Positions 9,704 to 18,366 of a stretch of 64,000 nucleotides of DNA are shown piece by piece. Source of the stretch: Methanosaeta sp. PtaB.Bin039. Its GTDB lineage: Archaea > Halobacteriota > Methanosarcinia > Methanotrichales > Methanotrichaceae. How positions within the stretch are numbered: position 1 is the first letter of the stretch; each line of letters opens with the position of its first letter. The notes beneath the pieces were generated by a model. That model did not search any database. It was given only the letters and a program-made list of their open reading frames with translations, and was not told where the DNA came from. The stretch is from positions 124,001 through 188,000 of the forward strand of contig MVQI01000082.1 in the NCBI GenBank assembly GCA_002067795.1, read 5' to 3'. The position numbers and the translations under genes were made by a program.

Positions 9704-10234
9704 TTGTCAGTGGCAGGACAGAATCGGGCTAACGGGTCGGATGTCTTGGTCGATGAACCGGTTAAAGAATCGGCCAGGTCTCCGATAGAGCCTTCAGGCT
9801 CCACACTTTGCCGCCGGCGTCGATTGAAGGTGGCCCATCCGGAGAGATGCATCGGCTGCCTTAGCTGCATGTTTGCCTGCAGCAGAATAAACACCGGCCA
9901 CGCCTCTTTGGAGCGGTCTGCCATCAAGATTCGCACCCAGGGTGGGATAGAGGGCGATCCGTACGTGGTCGTCTGCCATGACTGCCAGGACCCCTCGTGT
10001 GTGCGGGCCTGTCCTGCGGGGGCGCTCTGCCGGCGGCCTGAAGGCGGTGTGGAGTTCAAGCGTGATCTGTGCACCGGTTGCGGCGAGTGCACAAAAGCCT
10101 GTCTTGTCGGGGCAATATCCCTGGACTGCGAGGGAAAGGCGGTGAAGTGCCGGCACTGTGGGGCATGCGTGGCATTCTGCCCTCATGCCGTGCTCCGGCT
10201 GGAGGACGTGCCGGCCTCGCCAGGTCCGCGATGA
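9704..10234 (+). CDS. Polyferredoxin-type electron-transfer subunit for AOR
   Basis: A 176-residue protein with four cysteine clusters for [4Fe-4S] centres: CIGCLSCMFAC, CHDC...CVRACP, CTGCGECTKAC and CRHCGACVAFCP. This pattern matches the four-cluster FeS subunits that accompany aldehyde:ferredoxin oxidoreductases in several anaerobes. Start choice: GGAGG at 9691-9695 lies 8 bases before TTG 9704, better than TTG 9683 or GTG 9710. The first 45 or so residues lack known motifs. The stop overlaps the next gene's ATG (ATGA), so the two are translationally coupled. It probably carries electrons between the oxidoreductase and a ferredoxin or other partner. Confidence 0.85.
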   Translation: MSVAGQNRANGSDVLVDEPVKESARSPIEPSGSTLCRRRRLKVAHPERCIGCLSCMFACSRINTGHASLERSAIKIRTQGGIEGDPYVVVCHDCQDPSCVRACPAGALCRRPEGGVEFKRDLCTGCGECTKACLVGAISLDCEGKAVKCRHCGACVAFCPHAVLRLEDVPASPGPR

Positions 10235-11988
10235 TTCTGGTTGGCGATGATATGCTTCGAAGAGTCCTTTTCATAGATCTGAGCAAGGAAGAGAGCTGGG
10301 TGGAGGAGCGAGACCGGCTATTCGAGACCTGGCTGGGAGGCACAGGAGTTGCCACCCAACTTCTGCTGGAGGAGTGCCCATCTGGGGCCGATCCCCTATC
10401 ACCGCAGGCGCCCATAGTGCTGGCAATCGGCCCGCTCAACTCCCTATTTCCTGCTATCACCAAGACGGTCGCCCAGTTCAAGTCCCCTCTGACCGGAGAG
10501 CTGGGCGAGAGCTATGCTGGCGGACGTCTGGCCATGGCCATGCGCTTTGCCGGTCATGAGGCCATCGTGATAAAGGGCCGGGCCCAGCGCCCTTGCTATA
10601 TCTCCATCGCTGACGAGAGCGTGAGAATCAGGGACGCCAGCTCCATCTGGGGGATAAGCGCTGTTCGGGCGGGAGTTATACTCAGAGACGTGGAGGCTGG
10701 GGTAGGACGGCGAAGCATTATCCGCATAGGCCCGGCTGGAGAGAGGCAGGTGCGCTACGCTTCGGTCACAGTTGACACATATCGCCACTTCGGCCGCTTG
10801 GGGCTTGGGGCGGTCTTCGGTTCCAAGAACCTGAAGGCCTTGGTGGTATCTGGGACCGAGGATGTGGTCCTTCCAGAACCCCGCCGCTACCGTGAGGTCT
10901 ATAACCGGCTCTATCGCCAGGTTGTGCGGACCGACGCCATGGAGAAGTATCACGATATAGGCACTCCTATAAATATAAATGTTTTAAACCAGCAACAAGC
11001 CCTGCCCACCCGGAACTTCCAGTCCACCACATTCGATCAGGCAGACAGTATCAGCGGCGAGACACTGGCAGATCATTACCTATTCCGCCGCGTATCCTGC
11101 GCCCACTGCCCCATTGGATGTATTCATATAGCAATGCTCAAGACGGCGTTTACCCCCCACCACGAGTTTGAGGTTCAGAAGGTGGGCTACGACTTCGAGC
11201 TGATCTACTCCCTTGGCACAAACCTGGGGATTTCAACTCCTGAGGGCCTTCTGCAGTTGATAGAGACCTGCGAGCGGCTGGGGCTGGATGCCATAAGCGC
11301 CGGTGTAGCCCTGGCGTGGGCAACGGAAGCCCAGGAAAAGGGCCTGATCAGCGAGAAGGATACCCTCGGCATCGCTCTCCGGTGGGACGACGTCCCTGGT
11401 TATGTCAAGGCCCTGGAGAACCTGGCAGCCACCGCATCGGATTTTTATGCCGACCTGGCCCGAGGAGTGGAGCATGCTCAAGGGCGCTATGGGGGGGCGG
11501 ACTTTGCAATGGCGCTGGGAAAGAACGAGGTGGCTGGATACCATACCGGTCCTGCCTCAATCCTTGGGCAGACTGTTGGTGTGCGGCACTCCCACCTGGA
11601 CAACGCCGGCTACAGCATCGATCAGAAGGCTGCCAAGAAGCGGATGGACCCGGCGGATATGGTGGCTCAGATCATACGTGAAGACGACAGCCGGGGGGTC
11701 TACAACTCCCTGGTGGGCTGCCTATTCGCACGCGGCGTATATAGCGATTCCAATATAATAGACGCGCTGGCTGCAGTGGGCATAAGCAAGACCAGCGAGG
11801 AGCTGGCATCCCTGGGCCGGTCCATCTTTCAGGAGAAGTATCGCTTCAAGGTGCGGGAAGGCTTCGACCTATCCGGCGTCCGTTTTCCAGCACGCTTCTT
11901 CGAGACGGTCACCCCTCTGGGCAAGCTGGACAGATCGGCATTGGAGGAGATGCTGGCCATCTACCGGAAAGCCCGCGGTTGGAGCTGA
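10231..11988 (+). CDS. aor: Aldehyde:ferredoxin oxidoreductase, tungsten-pterin family
   Basis: A 585-residue AOR-family enzyme that would interconvert aldehydes and carboxylates with ferredoxin. The pterin-binding region SYAGGRLAMAMRFAGHEAIVIKG lies near residue 90. The cubane cluster ligands appear as CAHCPIGC near residue 289 and a lone Cys in LVGCLFAR near residue 495, the usual CxxCxxxC...C arrangement. The start at 10231 overlaps the ferredoxin stop; MLRRVLFIDLS at 10252 is an alternative start that looks more like the family N-terminus. The aldehyde substrate cannot be read from the sequence. The coupled polyferredoxin argues for a heteromeric AOR rather than a single-subunit enzyme. 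Confidence 0.93.
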   Translation: MILVGDDMLRRVLFIDLSKEESWVEERDRLFETWLGGTGVATQLLLEECPSGADPLSPQAPIVLAIGPLNSLFPAITKTVAQFKSPLTGELGESYAGGRLAMAMRFAGHEAIVIKGRAQRPCYISIADESVRIRDASSIWGISAVRAGVILRDVEAGVGRRSIIRIGPAGERQVRYASVTVDTYRHFGRLGLGAVFGSKNLKALVVSGTEDVVLPEPRRYREVYNRLYRQVVRTDAMEKYHDIGTPININVLNQQQALPTRNFQSTTFDQADSISGETLADHYLFRRVSCAHCPIGCIHIAMLKTAFTPHHEFEVQKVGYDFELIYSLGTNLGISTPEGLLQLIETCERLGLDAISAGVALAWATEAQEKGLISEKDTLGIALRWDDVPGYVKALENLAATASDFYADLARGVEHAQGRYGGADFAMALGKNEVAGYHTGPASILGQTVGVRHSHLDNAGYSIDQKAAKKRMDPADMVAQIIREDDSRGVYNSLVGCLFARGVYSDSNIIDALAAVGISKTSEELASLGRSIFQEKYRFKVREGFDLSGVRFPARFFETVTPLGKLDRSALEEMLAIYRKARGWS

Positions 11989-12015
11989 GGATTGGATAAG
12001 AGGTGGGCCCTTTAC

Positions 12016-12558
12016 TCAGCGGCTTTTAGCCAGCCTCTCCTTGATCATGACCCGGACCTCCTTTTCCTCTGCTCCGAATACCTCTCCAAGCAGCTCGATC
12101 GCCACCGCCAGCTGCCTCTCCATCATCCTGCTCTCTGGCGTTGCAGAGACCTCGGCCAGCAGGCGGTCCAGAGGCCTGTCTGCCAGCTGCGAAAAGAAGC
12201 GGTCGTCCTGACCCTTCTTGACCTCCAGCATGCAGAATATGTGTGCTGCAAGCGGCGAGGTATTATCCAGGCAGAAGAACGTGCCGGTCTTGCGCTTATC
12301 CGCACCGGTGGCGGATGGCACGATCCGGCGCTCCTCTCTCAAGATGCCCAGCAGTGCTAGCTTCTTGAGCTTGTTGATCAGGGTTGTCTGATTCCAGAAC
12401 GGGCCCTTTTTGGCCGGCCCCAGGTCCTTCCAGATACGGTTGAGCTGTACCGGGCCTCCGCTGCGTTTGAGATATACCAGCAGGGCAGCTAAGGGTTTCT
12501 GGTCACGCTGCAGGGCGAAGTACCGTCTGATCTCCTCAACCATGACAACTTCATCCAT
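12016..12558 (-). CDS. Predicted winged-helix DNA-binding regulator
   Basis: A 180-residue cytosolic protein not recognised as a named family. Residues 8-95 look like a winged helix: helices around YFALQRDQKPLAALLVYLKR and TTLINKLKKLALLGIL, then a basic beta-wing (REERRIVPS). The C-terminal half is mostly helical, with MMERQLAVAIELLGEVFG and a charged tail, possibly for dimerisation. It converges on the AOR gene and is divergent from the GlmU-like gene at 12725, sharing a 166-base promoter region, so it may control one of these. Its start region is a 15-base tandem duplication (12541-12570), which makes two candidate ATGs, 12558 and 12543. Confidence 0.6.
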   Translation of the reverse strand: MDEVVMVEEIRRYFALQRDQKPLAALLVYLKRSGGPVQLNRIWKDLGPAKKGPFWNQTTLINKLKKLALLGILREERRIVPSATGADKRKTGTFFCLDNTSPLAAHIFCMLEVKKGQDDRFFSQLADRPLDRLLAEVSATPESRMMERQLAVAIELLGEVFGAEEKEVRVMIKERLAKSR

Positions 12559-12570
12559 GACAACTTCATA
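12541..12570. repeat. 15-base tandem duplication over the regulator start
   Basis: CATGACAACTTCATC (12541-12555) is followed at once by CATGACAACTTCATA (12556-12570). Each copy holds a minus-strand ATG for the winged-helix gene. It could be a recent slippage duplication or a double operator for autoregulation. Confidence 0.7.
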
Positions 12571-12610
12571 TTTGTCAGAAACCCCAAAAGTGTTTTTCGG
12601 TACAATTTGG

Positions 12611-12617
12611 TATAAAT
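12611..12617 (+). promoter_or_regulatory. Predicted TATA box for the GlmU-like gene
   Basis: TATAAAT following TTTGG, reading toward the gene at 12725. The expected start near 12640 gives a leader of about 85 bases. Confidence 0.4.
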
Positions 12618-12724
12618 CCCGCGAAAGATCTTTCTACTACTCCGTCCCCTCTGGTCTCCTGGAGAAGCGCCGCCAGACTGCCTTTTTCCGCAGTCTTCTT
12701 TGGCTGGCGGTTTGCCCTAGTGAT

Positions 12725-13933
12725 ATGCAAGCAATTGTGCTCGCCGCTGGCGAGGGATCAAGGATGAGGCCTCTGACCAGGTCGAGGCCCAAGGTGATGC
12801 TGCCCGTTGGAGGGATTCCCCTGCTCGAGGAGATCCTGACCCGGGCCAAGAGCGCGGGAGTTGACGACTTTGTCCTGGTGGTGGGTTACTGCCAGGAGGC
12901 GGTCAGGGCTCATTTCGGGGACGGTTCGGCATTTGGGTTCCGCATCCGATATGCCTACCAGGAGGAGCAGCGGGGCACAGGCCACGCTCTGGCGGTTTCT
13001 GAGGACCTGGCCCAGGAGCGGTTCCTGGTCTTAAATGGCGATATACTGCCGGATCTGGCTGCCCTTCGTGAGATGGCGAAGGCAGGAGAGCCTGCAGTAT
13101 CAGCATTTCGGGTGGCGGACCCATGCCGATACGGCGTCTTTCTGATCAGGGACGGCATGCTTGAGTCTGTGGTGGAGAAATGCGATGATCCCCCCACCGA
13201 CCTGGCCAACGCCGGCATATACCTGCTGGATCGACGGATATTCGGGGCGCTGCAATCGGTCCCACTCTCGTCCAGGGGTGAGTACGAGCTTACCGACGCC
13301 CTAAACGCCCTTGTCAGGGCCGGTGCACGCATGAAGGTGCAGGAGCTGCAGGAGTGGATAGAGGTGGGCCGGCCCTGGGACATCCTCACAGCCTCAGCCT
13401 CCGTCCTTGCCTGCCGCAGTTTTGAGGTTGATGGGGTTGTTGAGGCCGGCGCCTATCTCGGGGGGCAGGTCCATGTGGGTTCCGGGACGGTCGTTCGGTC
13501 CGGCTCATACATAGAGGGCCCTGTGTGGATTGGGCGGGACTGCGACATCGGCCCCAACTGCTACATCAGGTCGGGAACCTGTCTTGGGGATCGGGTCCGC
13601 GTGGGAAACGCAGTCGAGGTAAAGAACTCCACGGTCATGGATGGGACCAAGATTGGTCACCTGTCCTACATAGGGGACAGCGTTATCGGCTCAGGCTGCA
13701 ACTTCGGGGCAGGCACCATAGTCTCCAATCTGCGCCACGACGATCGTCCTGTCCCTTCCTTCGTCAAGGGGGAGCGTGTGGATAGCGGCCGGCGCAAGCT
13801 CGGGGTGATCATGGGGGACGACGTGAAGACCGGAATCCATACCACAATCTACCCGGGAACGGTGATCGAGGCGGGCTTTCGTTCCAGGCCGGGTGAAGTC
13901 CTGCGCGGCTATCTCCGGTCGCCCCAGCTTTAG
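12725..13933 (+). CDS. Bifunctional sugar-1-phosphate nucleotidylyltransferase/acetyltransferase (GlmU-like, copy 1)
   Basis: A 402-residue two-domain protein of the archaeal GlmU type, which in characterised homologues acetylates GlcN-1-P and couples GlcNAc-1-P to UTP to make UDP-GlcNAc. The N-terminal Rossmann-like domain begins MQAIVLAAGEGSRMRPLTRSRPK with the nucleotide-binding G-x-G-x-R motif and catalytic Lys. Residues about 235-400 form a left-handed beta-helix with hexapeptide repeats (IGRDCDIGPNCYIRSG and similar). The ATG at 12725 is directly before the conserved motif; there is no Shine-Dalgarno site. A second, related protein is encoded at 20800-21996. Which copy is the real GlmU, or whether one acts on glucose-1-phosphate, cannot be decided from sequence. 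Confidence 0.88.
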   Translation: MQAIVLAAGEGSRMRPLTRSRPKVMLPVGGIPLLEEILTRAKSAGVDDFVLVVGYCQEAVRAHFGDGSAFGFRIRYAYQEEQRGTGHALAVSEDLAQERFLVLNGDILPDLAALREMAKAGEPAVSAFRVADPCRYGVFLIRDGMLESVVEKCDDPPTDLANAGIYLLDRRIFGALQSVPLSSRGEYELTDALNALVRAGARMKVQELQEWIEVGRPWDILTASASVLACRSFEVDGVVEAGAYLGGQVHVGSGTVVRSGSYIEGPVWIGRDCDIGPNCYIRSGTCLGDRVRVGNAVEVKNSTVMDGTKIGHLSYIGDSVIGSGCNFGAGTIVSNLRHDDRPVPSFVKGERVDSGRRKLGVIMGDDVKTGIHTTIYPGTVIEAGFRSRPGEVLRGYLRSPQL

Positions 13934-13938
13934 GCAAT

Positions 13939-13962
13939 AATCATCAATATTAGTTGATGATT
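13939..13962 (+). terminator. Perfect inverted repeat after the GlmU-like gene
   Basis: AATCATCAA (13939-13947) pairs with TTGATGATT (13954-13962) in a 9-bp stem with a 6-base loop. No long T run follows, so it may be an attenuating hairpin or an operator for the aminotransferase gene as well as a terminator. Confidence 0.45.
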
Positions 13963-14021
13963 TCCATCGGAGGACAAAGCTTTTCCGGCGGGCCGCCACT
14001 GCCCCTGATAGAGGAGATCTG

Positions 14022-15116
14022 ATGGATTTCATTCCCATAGCCAAGCCCCTGGTGGGCGATGAGGAGATCGCAGCAGTAGGCGAGGTGATGAGGTCCGGAA
14101 TGCTGGTTCAGGGTGAGGCGGTCCGGCGCTTCGAGGAGGCCTTCTCCTCATATCTGGGTGTGGGAGCCTCCGTGGCCGTTAGCAACGGCACCGTAGCCCT
14201 GGACCTGGCCTTAAAAGCCCTGGGCATAGGCGTGGGTGACGAGGTGATATGCCCGGCTTTCACATTCATAGCCACAGCCAATGCGGTGCTCTATCAGGGC
14301 GCAAGGCCGGTCTTTGCCGATGTGGACAGCCGGACGTTCAACCTGGACCCTGAGGATCTGGCTGAGAAGGTGACATCACGCACCCGGGCGGTTTTGGGGG
14401 TCCACCTATACGGCCAGCCGATGGATATGAAGGCGGTGCAGGAGATCTGCATGGACCGGGATTTGATGCTCGTCGAGGACTGCGCTCAGGCTCACGGAGC
14501 CGAGTACAGAGGCAAGAAGGTTGGAAGCTTCTCAACTGGTTGCTTCTCCTTCTACCCGACCAAGAACATGACGACAGGCGAGGGTGGCCTCATCACCACA
14601 AGCGATGAGTCCCTGGCTTCCAGGGCCCGCCTGTTGCGAAACCACGGGGATTTGGGCAAGTACAATCACCAGATGGTGGGCTACAATTACCGGATGACCA
14701 ACATACAGGGCGCAATTGGACTTGTCCAGATGAAACGGCTGGAGCAGTTCATCGAGGCGCGGATCAGGAACGCCGAGTTCCTGAGCTCACATATCATGCG
14801 TGATGGGCTGACAACTCCCTATCGAATGCCGGCTGCCCGTCATGTTTACAACCAGTACGTGCTGAGGGTGGAAGAGGGCTTTCCTCTCTCCCGTGACGCC
14901 TTGGCTGAGAGGCTGCAGGGGATGGGCATAGGGACCGGGATCCATTATCCAAAGGCAGTCTATCAGCAGGCGATCTACCGGGAGATGGGGCTGACCGGAT
15001 CATGCCCCGTTGCCGAGGACGTATCCCTGCGGGTCTTGAGCCTGCCGGTCCACCCGGCGCTTTTGCCCGAGCAGCTGGCTTACATAGCAGATACGGTGAA
15101 CTCCCTGGAGGCCTGA
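14022..15116 (+). CDS. DegT/DnrJ/EryC1/StrS sugar aminotransferase (WbpE-like)
   Basis: A PLP-dependent nucleotide-sugar aminotransferase of 364 residues. The PLP lysine is K181 in YPTKNMTTGEGG; VEDCAQAHGAEYRGKKVG before it and the IHYPKAVYQQ segment near the C-terminus are family signatures. GAGGAGAT lies just before the ATG. The next gene, an Idh/MocA-type oxidoreductase, starts one base after the stop, followed by a hexapeptide acetyltransferase. This order equals the WbpB/WbpE/WbpD logic: oxidise C3 of UDP-GlcNAcA, aminate it, then acetylate. I therefore infer a UDP-2-acetamido-3-oxo-glucuronate aminotransferase, with other 3- or 4-amino sugars as alternatives. Confidence 0.88.
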   Translation: MDFIPIAKPLVGDEEIAAVGEVMRSGMLVQGEAVRRFEEAFSSYLGVGASVAVSNGTVALDLALKALGIGVGDEVICPAFTFIATANAVLYQGARPVFADVDSRTFNLDPEDLAEKVTSRTRAVLGVHLYGQPMDMKAVQEICMDRDLMLVEDCAQAHGAEYRGKKVGSFSTGCFSFYPTKNMTTGEGGLITTSDESLASRARLLRNHGDLGKYNHQMVGYNYRMTNIQGAIGLVQMKRLEQFIEARIRNAEFLSSHIMRDGLTTPYRMPAARHVYNQYVLRVEEGFPLSRDALAERLQGMGIGTGIHYPKAVYQQAIYREMGLTGSCPVAEDVSLRVLSLPVHPALLPEQLAYIADTVNSLEA

Positions 15117-15117
15117 G

Positions 15118-16029
15118 ATGGACGTAGGCGTAATCGGTGTCGGGTCTATGGGCCGCAATCACGCCCGGGTTTATTCAGAGCTCAAGGGTGTGGACCAGCT
15201 CTATGTATACGATCCGCTGGCCAAGAACGCGGACGGCGCCCGGGAATATGCGGTCGTGTGCTCCTCTTCATCCGAGCTCTTAAAGAGCTGCGAGGCGGTA
15301 TCCATCTGCGTTCCGACCAGCCTGCACTTCCAGGTCGCAAAGGAGGCCATAGCAGCTGGTGTGCATATGCTGATCGAAAAGCCCATAACCCTGACCGTTG
15401 AGGAGGGTCATAGGCTGCTCGCCCTTCTCAAGGGCCAGGACCTGGTGGTTGGAGTCGGTCACATCGAGAGGTTCAATCCCATAGTCTCGGAGATAGCCAG
15501 GATCGTGTCGGCTCCTGCTTACGTGGAGATCAAGCGGCACAATCCATCGTCAGCCCGCATAACCGATACAACGGTTGTAGAGGACCTGATGATCCATGAC
15601 ATCGATATAGTCTTCAACGTTCTTTTCGCCGGGCGAAGCGACTACCGCATATTCAGCGCAGGCAGCCGCAACATATGCGAGGCGGTGGCGGTCTTCGGAT
15701 CGTCCGTTGTCTCCTTATCCGCCAGCCGCCTATCTTCCAAGAAATTCCGCACGTTCTACGTCGAGGAGGAGGGGGCAACCACCGAGGGCGACTTCATGAC
15801 CCAGGAGGTATTCGTCTATCGAAAGCCGGAACGCTATTTGAAGGAGAACGAACGATACCTCCAGGAGAACATCATAGAGAAGGTCCTGGTGAACAAGGTC
15901 GAGCCATTGAAGGTTGAGCTGAAGGCATTTCTGGAGAGCGCCAGGTCGGGCAGGCCTTTCCCGGTTACCCCAGATCAGGCCCTGAGAAACCTGGCCGTCT
16001 GCAAAGAGATCTCCCGGGGCCTGGCCTGA
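15118..16029 (+). CDS. Gfo/Idh/MocA-family nucleotide-sugar oxidoreductase (WbpB-like)
   Basis: A 303-residue NAD(P)-dependent dehydrogenase. The N-terminal Rossmann fold starts VGVIGVGSMGRNHARVYSEL, the EKP motif (IEKPITLT) follows near residue 90, and the catalytic-site histidine is in IHDIDIVFNVL. In the WbpB family this enzyme oxidises the 3-hydroxyl of UDP-GlcNAcA. It starts one base after the aminotransferase stop, so the two are surely co-transcribed and the pairing oxidoreductase + aminotransferase supports the 3-amino-sugar pathway. Confidence 0.87.
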   Translation: MDVGVIGVGSMGRNHARVYSELKGVDQLYVYDPLAKNADGAREYAVVCSSSSELLKSCEAVSICVPTSLHFQVAKEAIAAGVHMLIEKPITLTVEEGHRLLALLKGQDLVVGVGHIERFNPIVSEIARIVSAPAYVEIKRHNPSSARITDTTVVEDLMIHDIDIVFNVLFAGRSDYRIFSAGSRNICEAVAVFGSSVVSLSASRLSSKKFRTFYVEEEGATTEGDFMTQEVFVYRKPERYLKENERYLQENIIEKVLVNKVEPLKVELKAFLESARSGRPFPVTPDQALRNLAVCKEISRGLA

Positions 16030-16091
16030 CCTGGAATCGACAGCTTTGAGAATGATGTGGCGTTTATGGCTTTTTGGCAGGTGAGTTGTAA

Positions 16092-16673
16092 GTGAGCTAC
16101 AAAGCGCATCCGACGGCCGTGGTGGAGGACGCAGAGATCGATGAGGGCACAAGTATCTGGCACTTCGCTCATATCAGGGAAGGGGCCCGCATCGGGAGGA
16201 ACTGCAATGTTGGCAAGAGCGCCTACGTGGATACCGGGGTGGTCATAGGTGACAACGTGAAGATACAGAACTTCGTCTCCATATACCATGGCGTACAGAT
16301 CGAGGACGATGTCTTCATAGGCCCATCTGCGACCTTCACAAACGACCTCTACCCCCGGGCTTTCCGCTGGTCTGATGATCTTCTCGTATCCACCCGGGTC
16401 TGCCGGGGTGCCAGCATCGGGGCCAACGCCACCATCATCTGCGGCATCACCATCGGCCGCTATGCAATGATCGGGGCGGGCTCGGTTGTCACCTGCGATG
16501 TGCCTCCCCATGGGCTTGTCATCGGAAATCCGGCCCGCCTGAGTGGATTTGTATGCTTCTGCGGCCGAAAGCTGGGTCATCCGGTCTCCGAGGACGAGCG
16601 GGACCAGGTATACAGCTGCGACGAGTGCCAGGAGACGGTCCACATCCACAAGCCGTACATCAGGCCGTTTTAG
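16092..16673 (+). CDS. Nucleotide-sugar N-acetyltransferase, left-handed beta-helix (WbpD-like)
   Basis: A 193-residue hexapeptide-repeat acyltransferase. The repeats start almost at once (AVVEDAEIDEGTSIWHFAHI) and continue through IGRNCNVGKSAYVDTGVVIG to IGANATIICGITIGRYAMIGAGSVV, closed by GNPARLSGFVC. The catalytic histidine in WHFAH is typical of WbpD-type 3-N-acetyltransferases. A C-terminal extension with CFCGRKL and CDECQE could bind zinc. GTG start at 16092 with GGTGAG upstream. Expected role: acetyl-CoA-dependent acetylation of the 3-amino group made by the upstream enzymes, giving a 2,3-diacetamido-uronic acid. Confidence 0.87.
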   Translation: MSYKAHPTAVVEDAEIDEGTSIWHFAHIREGARIGRNCNVGKSAYVDTGVVIGDNVKIQNFVSIYHGVQIEDDVFIGPSATFTNDLYPRAFRWSDDLLVSTRVCRGASIGANATIICGITIGRYAMIGAGSVVTCDVPPHGLVIGNPARLSGFVCFCGRKLGHPVSEDERDQVYSCDECQETVHIHKPYIRPF

Positions 16674-17053
16674 CACTGGACTTTCGCGTGGGACCGAAAT
16701 GGCAGACGCGGATCTCCATTAAGGCGGCATATCTCCAGATGGATCCGAATAGCGTTGGATTCGGCCGGAGCCTATGTTTCAGCCAGTCTCATCGTCAGGC
16801 GGTGGGGTGGCCGCTGTCTGGTCAGTGGTTGGCGATTGATCTGCCTAACTGCAGCCAGACCGCATGACGATCATCGGGTCTTCTCAAGGAAATGCTTCGA
16901 TGGATGGTATGACTCATGGAGGCATCAAGCGCCGATCGCTTTGCCAGAGGATTCTGCCAAGGGCCGGATCACCTCGTTTGCGGGGCAGCTTCGATCTGAG
17001 CGGCGGCGCAGAAAAACTGGGACGTGAGCTTTAAAAGCCTCATTTCTGAATGG
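16674..17053. other. Gene-free spacer
   Basis: About 380 bases between the acetyltransferase and the sugar dehydrogenase. The open frames are short, without ribosome-binding sites or recognisable protein. It ends in the dehydrogenase promoter. Confidence 0.4.
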
Positions 17054-17065
17054 TTTTTAAAATAT
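17054..17065 (+). promoter_or_regulatory. TATA box for the UDP-sugar dehydrogenase
   Basis: TTTTTAAAATAT, centred about 25 bases before the ATG at 17085. This spacing predicts a leaderless transcript, in keeping with the lack of a Shine-Dalgarno site. Confidence 0.6.
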
Positions 17066-17084
17066 CGGACTTGGATTATAGGTC

Positions 17085-18263
17085 ATGGTGATATTTACGA
17101 AGATCGCAGTGGTGGGACTGGGAAACGCCGGGCTTCCCCTGGCGGCGGTGATCGCCGACTCCGGCCAGAGTGTGGTCGGAGTGGACATCGACAGGCATAG
17201 GTGCGAGAGGATCAACCGTGGGGAAAATCCGATACCTCAGGAGGCCGGGCTCGACCAGCTCCTTAAGATGCATGGCGGCCAAAGCCTGCTGGCCACGGCG
17301 GATTTTTCCGACGCTGCCTCCTGTACCGTCTTCATAGTCATCGTCCCCCTATTCGTGGACGACATGTTCAACCCGGACTTTTGCATTCTCGAGTCGGCCT
17401 TCCGTTCGGTGGGCAGTATCCTCAAGGAGGGCGATCTGGTGGTCCTTGAGACCACGGTGCCGCCGGGGACCACCGATGATAAGGTCAGATCGTGGCTGCA
17501 GAGTGCTAGCGGCCTATCTTCTGGCCAGTTCTTCTTGGCATACTCGCCGGAGCGGATAATGACCGGCTACAGCATCTCACGCCTGCGTGAGTTCCCAAAG
17601 GTAATAGGCGGAGCCGATCAGGAGAGCGGGATTGCAGCTTATCAAGTGTACAGGCAGTTCATCCCCAACCTGAAGCTGGTCTCCTCTGCTCGGGTCGCCG
17701 AGATGATCAAGGTGATGGAAGGGTGCTACAGGGATGTGAACATAGCCCTGGCAAACGAGCTGTACCGGATAGCTGAGGAGCTGGGCGTGGACTTCGCCGA
17801 GGCCAGGGCGCAGGCAAACCACCCATACTGTCACATACATCTCCCCTCAACCGGTGTGGGCGGTCATTGCATACCGGTTTACCCCTGGTTCCTGATCCGG
17901 GAGATGGAGAGAAGAGAGTGTTTCGATCGCTGTCGCCTGCTGCGTCTTGCCCGCGAGCAGAACGACCTGATGATCGATCACTGGGCCCAGAGGATCCTGC
18001 TCGAGTGCATGCGCGTGGATAAGCCGCTTGGTCAGGTCAGGATCTGCGTCAAGGGCATAACCTACCGCCAGGGCGTAAAAGAGTTCCATCATAGCCGAAA
18101 CCTGGCTCTGGCGCACCTGCTGGCAAAGAAGGGCCTGGACGCCCGCGCCTGGGACGAGCTTTTATCCAAGGAGGAGGTGGAGGCCAAGGGATTGCGCTGG
18201 ATGCTGCCGGAGGATGCGGATATTGTCTTCGACTCCTTCGAGCTGGAGATAAGACTGCGGTGA
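17085..18263 (+). CDS. UDP-N-acetyl-hexosamine 6-dehydrogenase (UDP-Glc/GDP-Man dehydrogenase family)
   Basis: A 392-residue NAD-dependent enzyme that oxidises C6 of a UDP-amino-sugar twice to give the uronic acid. The Rossmann motif GLGNAGLPLA lies at residues 11-20, VVLETTVPPGTTD and YSPERIMTGYS follow, and the catalytic Cys262 is in GGHCIPVYPWF. The family includes WbpA/WecC, which act on UDP-GlcNAc or UDP-ManNAc. With the adjacent aminotransferase, 3-oxidoreductase and acetyltransferase it completes the set needed for UDP-GlcNAc(3NAc)A, a sugar known from methanogen N-glycans. Its substrate is inferred from that context; UDP-ManNAc is the main alternative. Confidence 0.9.
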   Translation: MVIFTKIAVVGLGNAGLPLAAVIADSGQSVVGVDIDRHRCERINRGENPIPQEAGLDQLLKMHGGQSLLATADFSDAASCTVFIVIVPLFVDDMFNPDFCILESAFRSVGSILKEGDLVVLETTVPPGTTDDKVRSWLQSASGLSSGQFFLAYSPERIMTGYSISRLREFPKVIGGADQESGIAAYQVYRQFIPNLKLVSSARVAEMIKVMEGCYRDVNIALANELYRIAEELGVDFAEARAQANHPYCHIHLPSTGVGGHCIPVYPWFLIREMERRECFDRCRLLRLAREQNDLMIDHWAQRILLECMRVDKPLGQVRICVKGITYRQGVKEFHHSRNLALAHLLAKKGLDARAWDELLSKEEVEAKGLRWMLPEDADIVFDSFELEIRLR

Positions 18264-18366
18264 GAAGCCAGCCTAAGACGAGGTGGTCCTTTGTCCAGAT
18301 GGCCTCCTTTACCCTGGCATGTTTTGGGGCCACACGTGCGTGGCTGGCGTCTCTTCGTCCAGGGAA

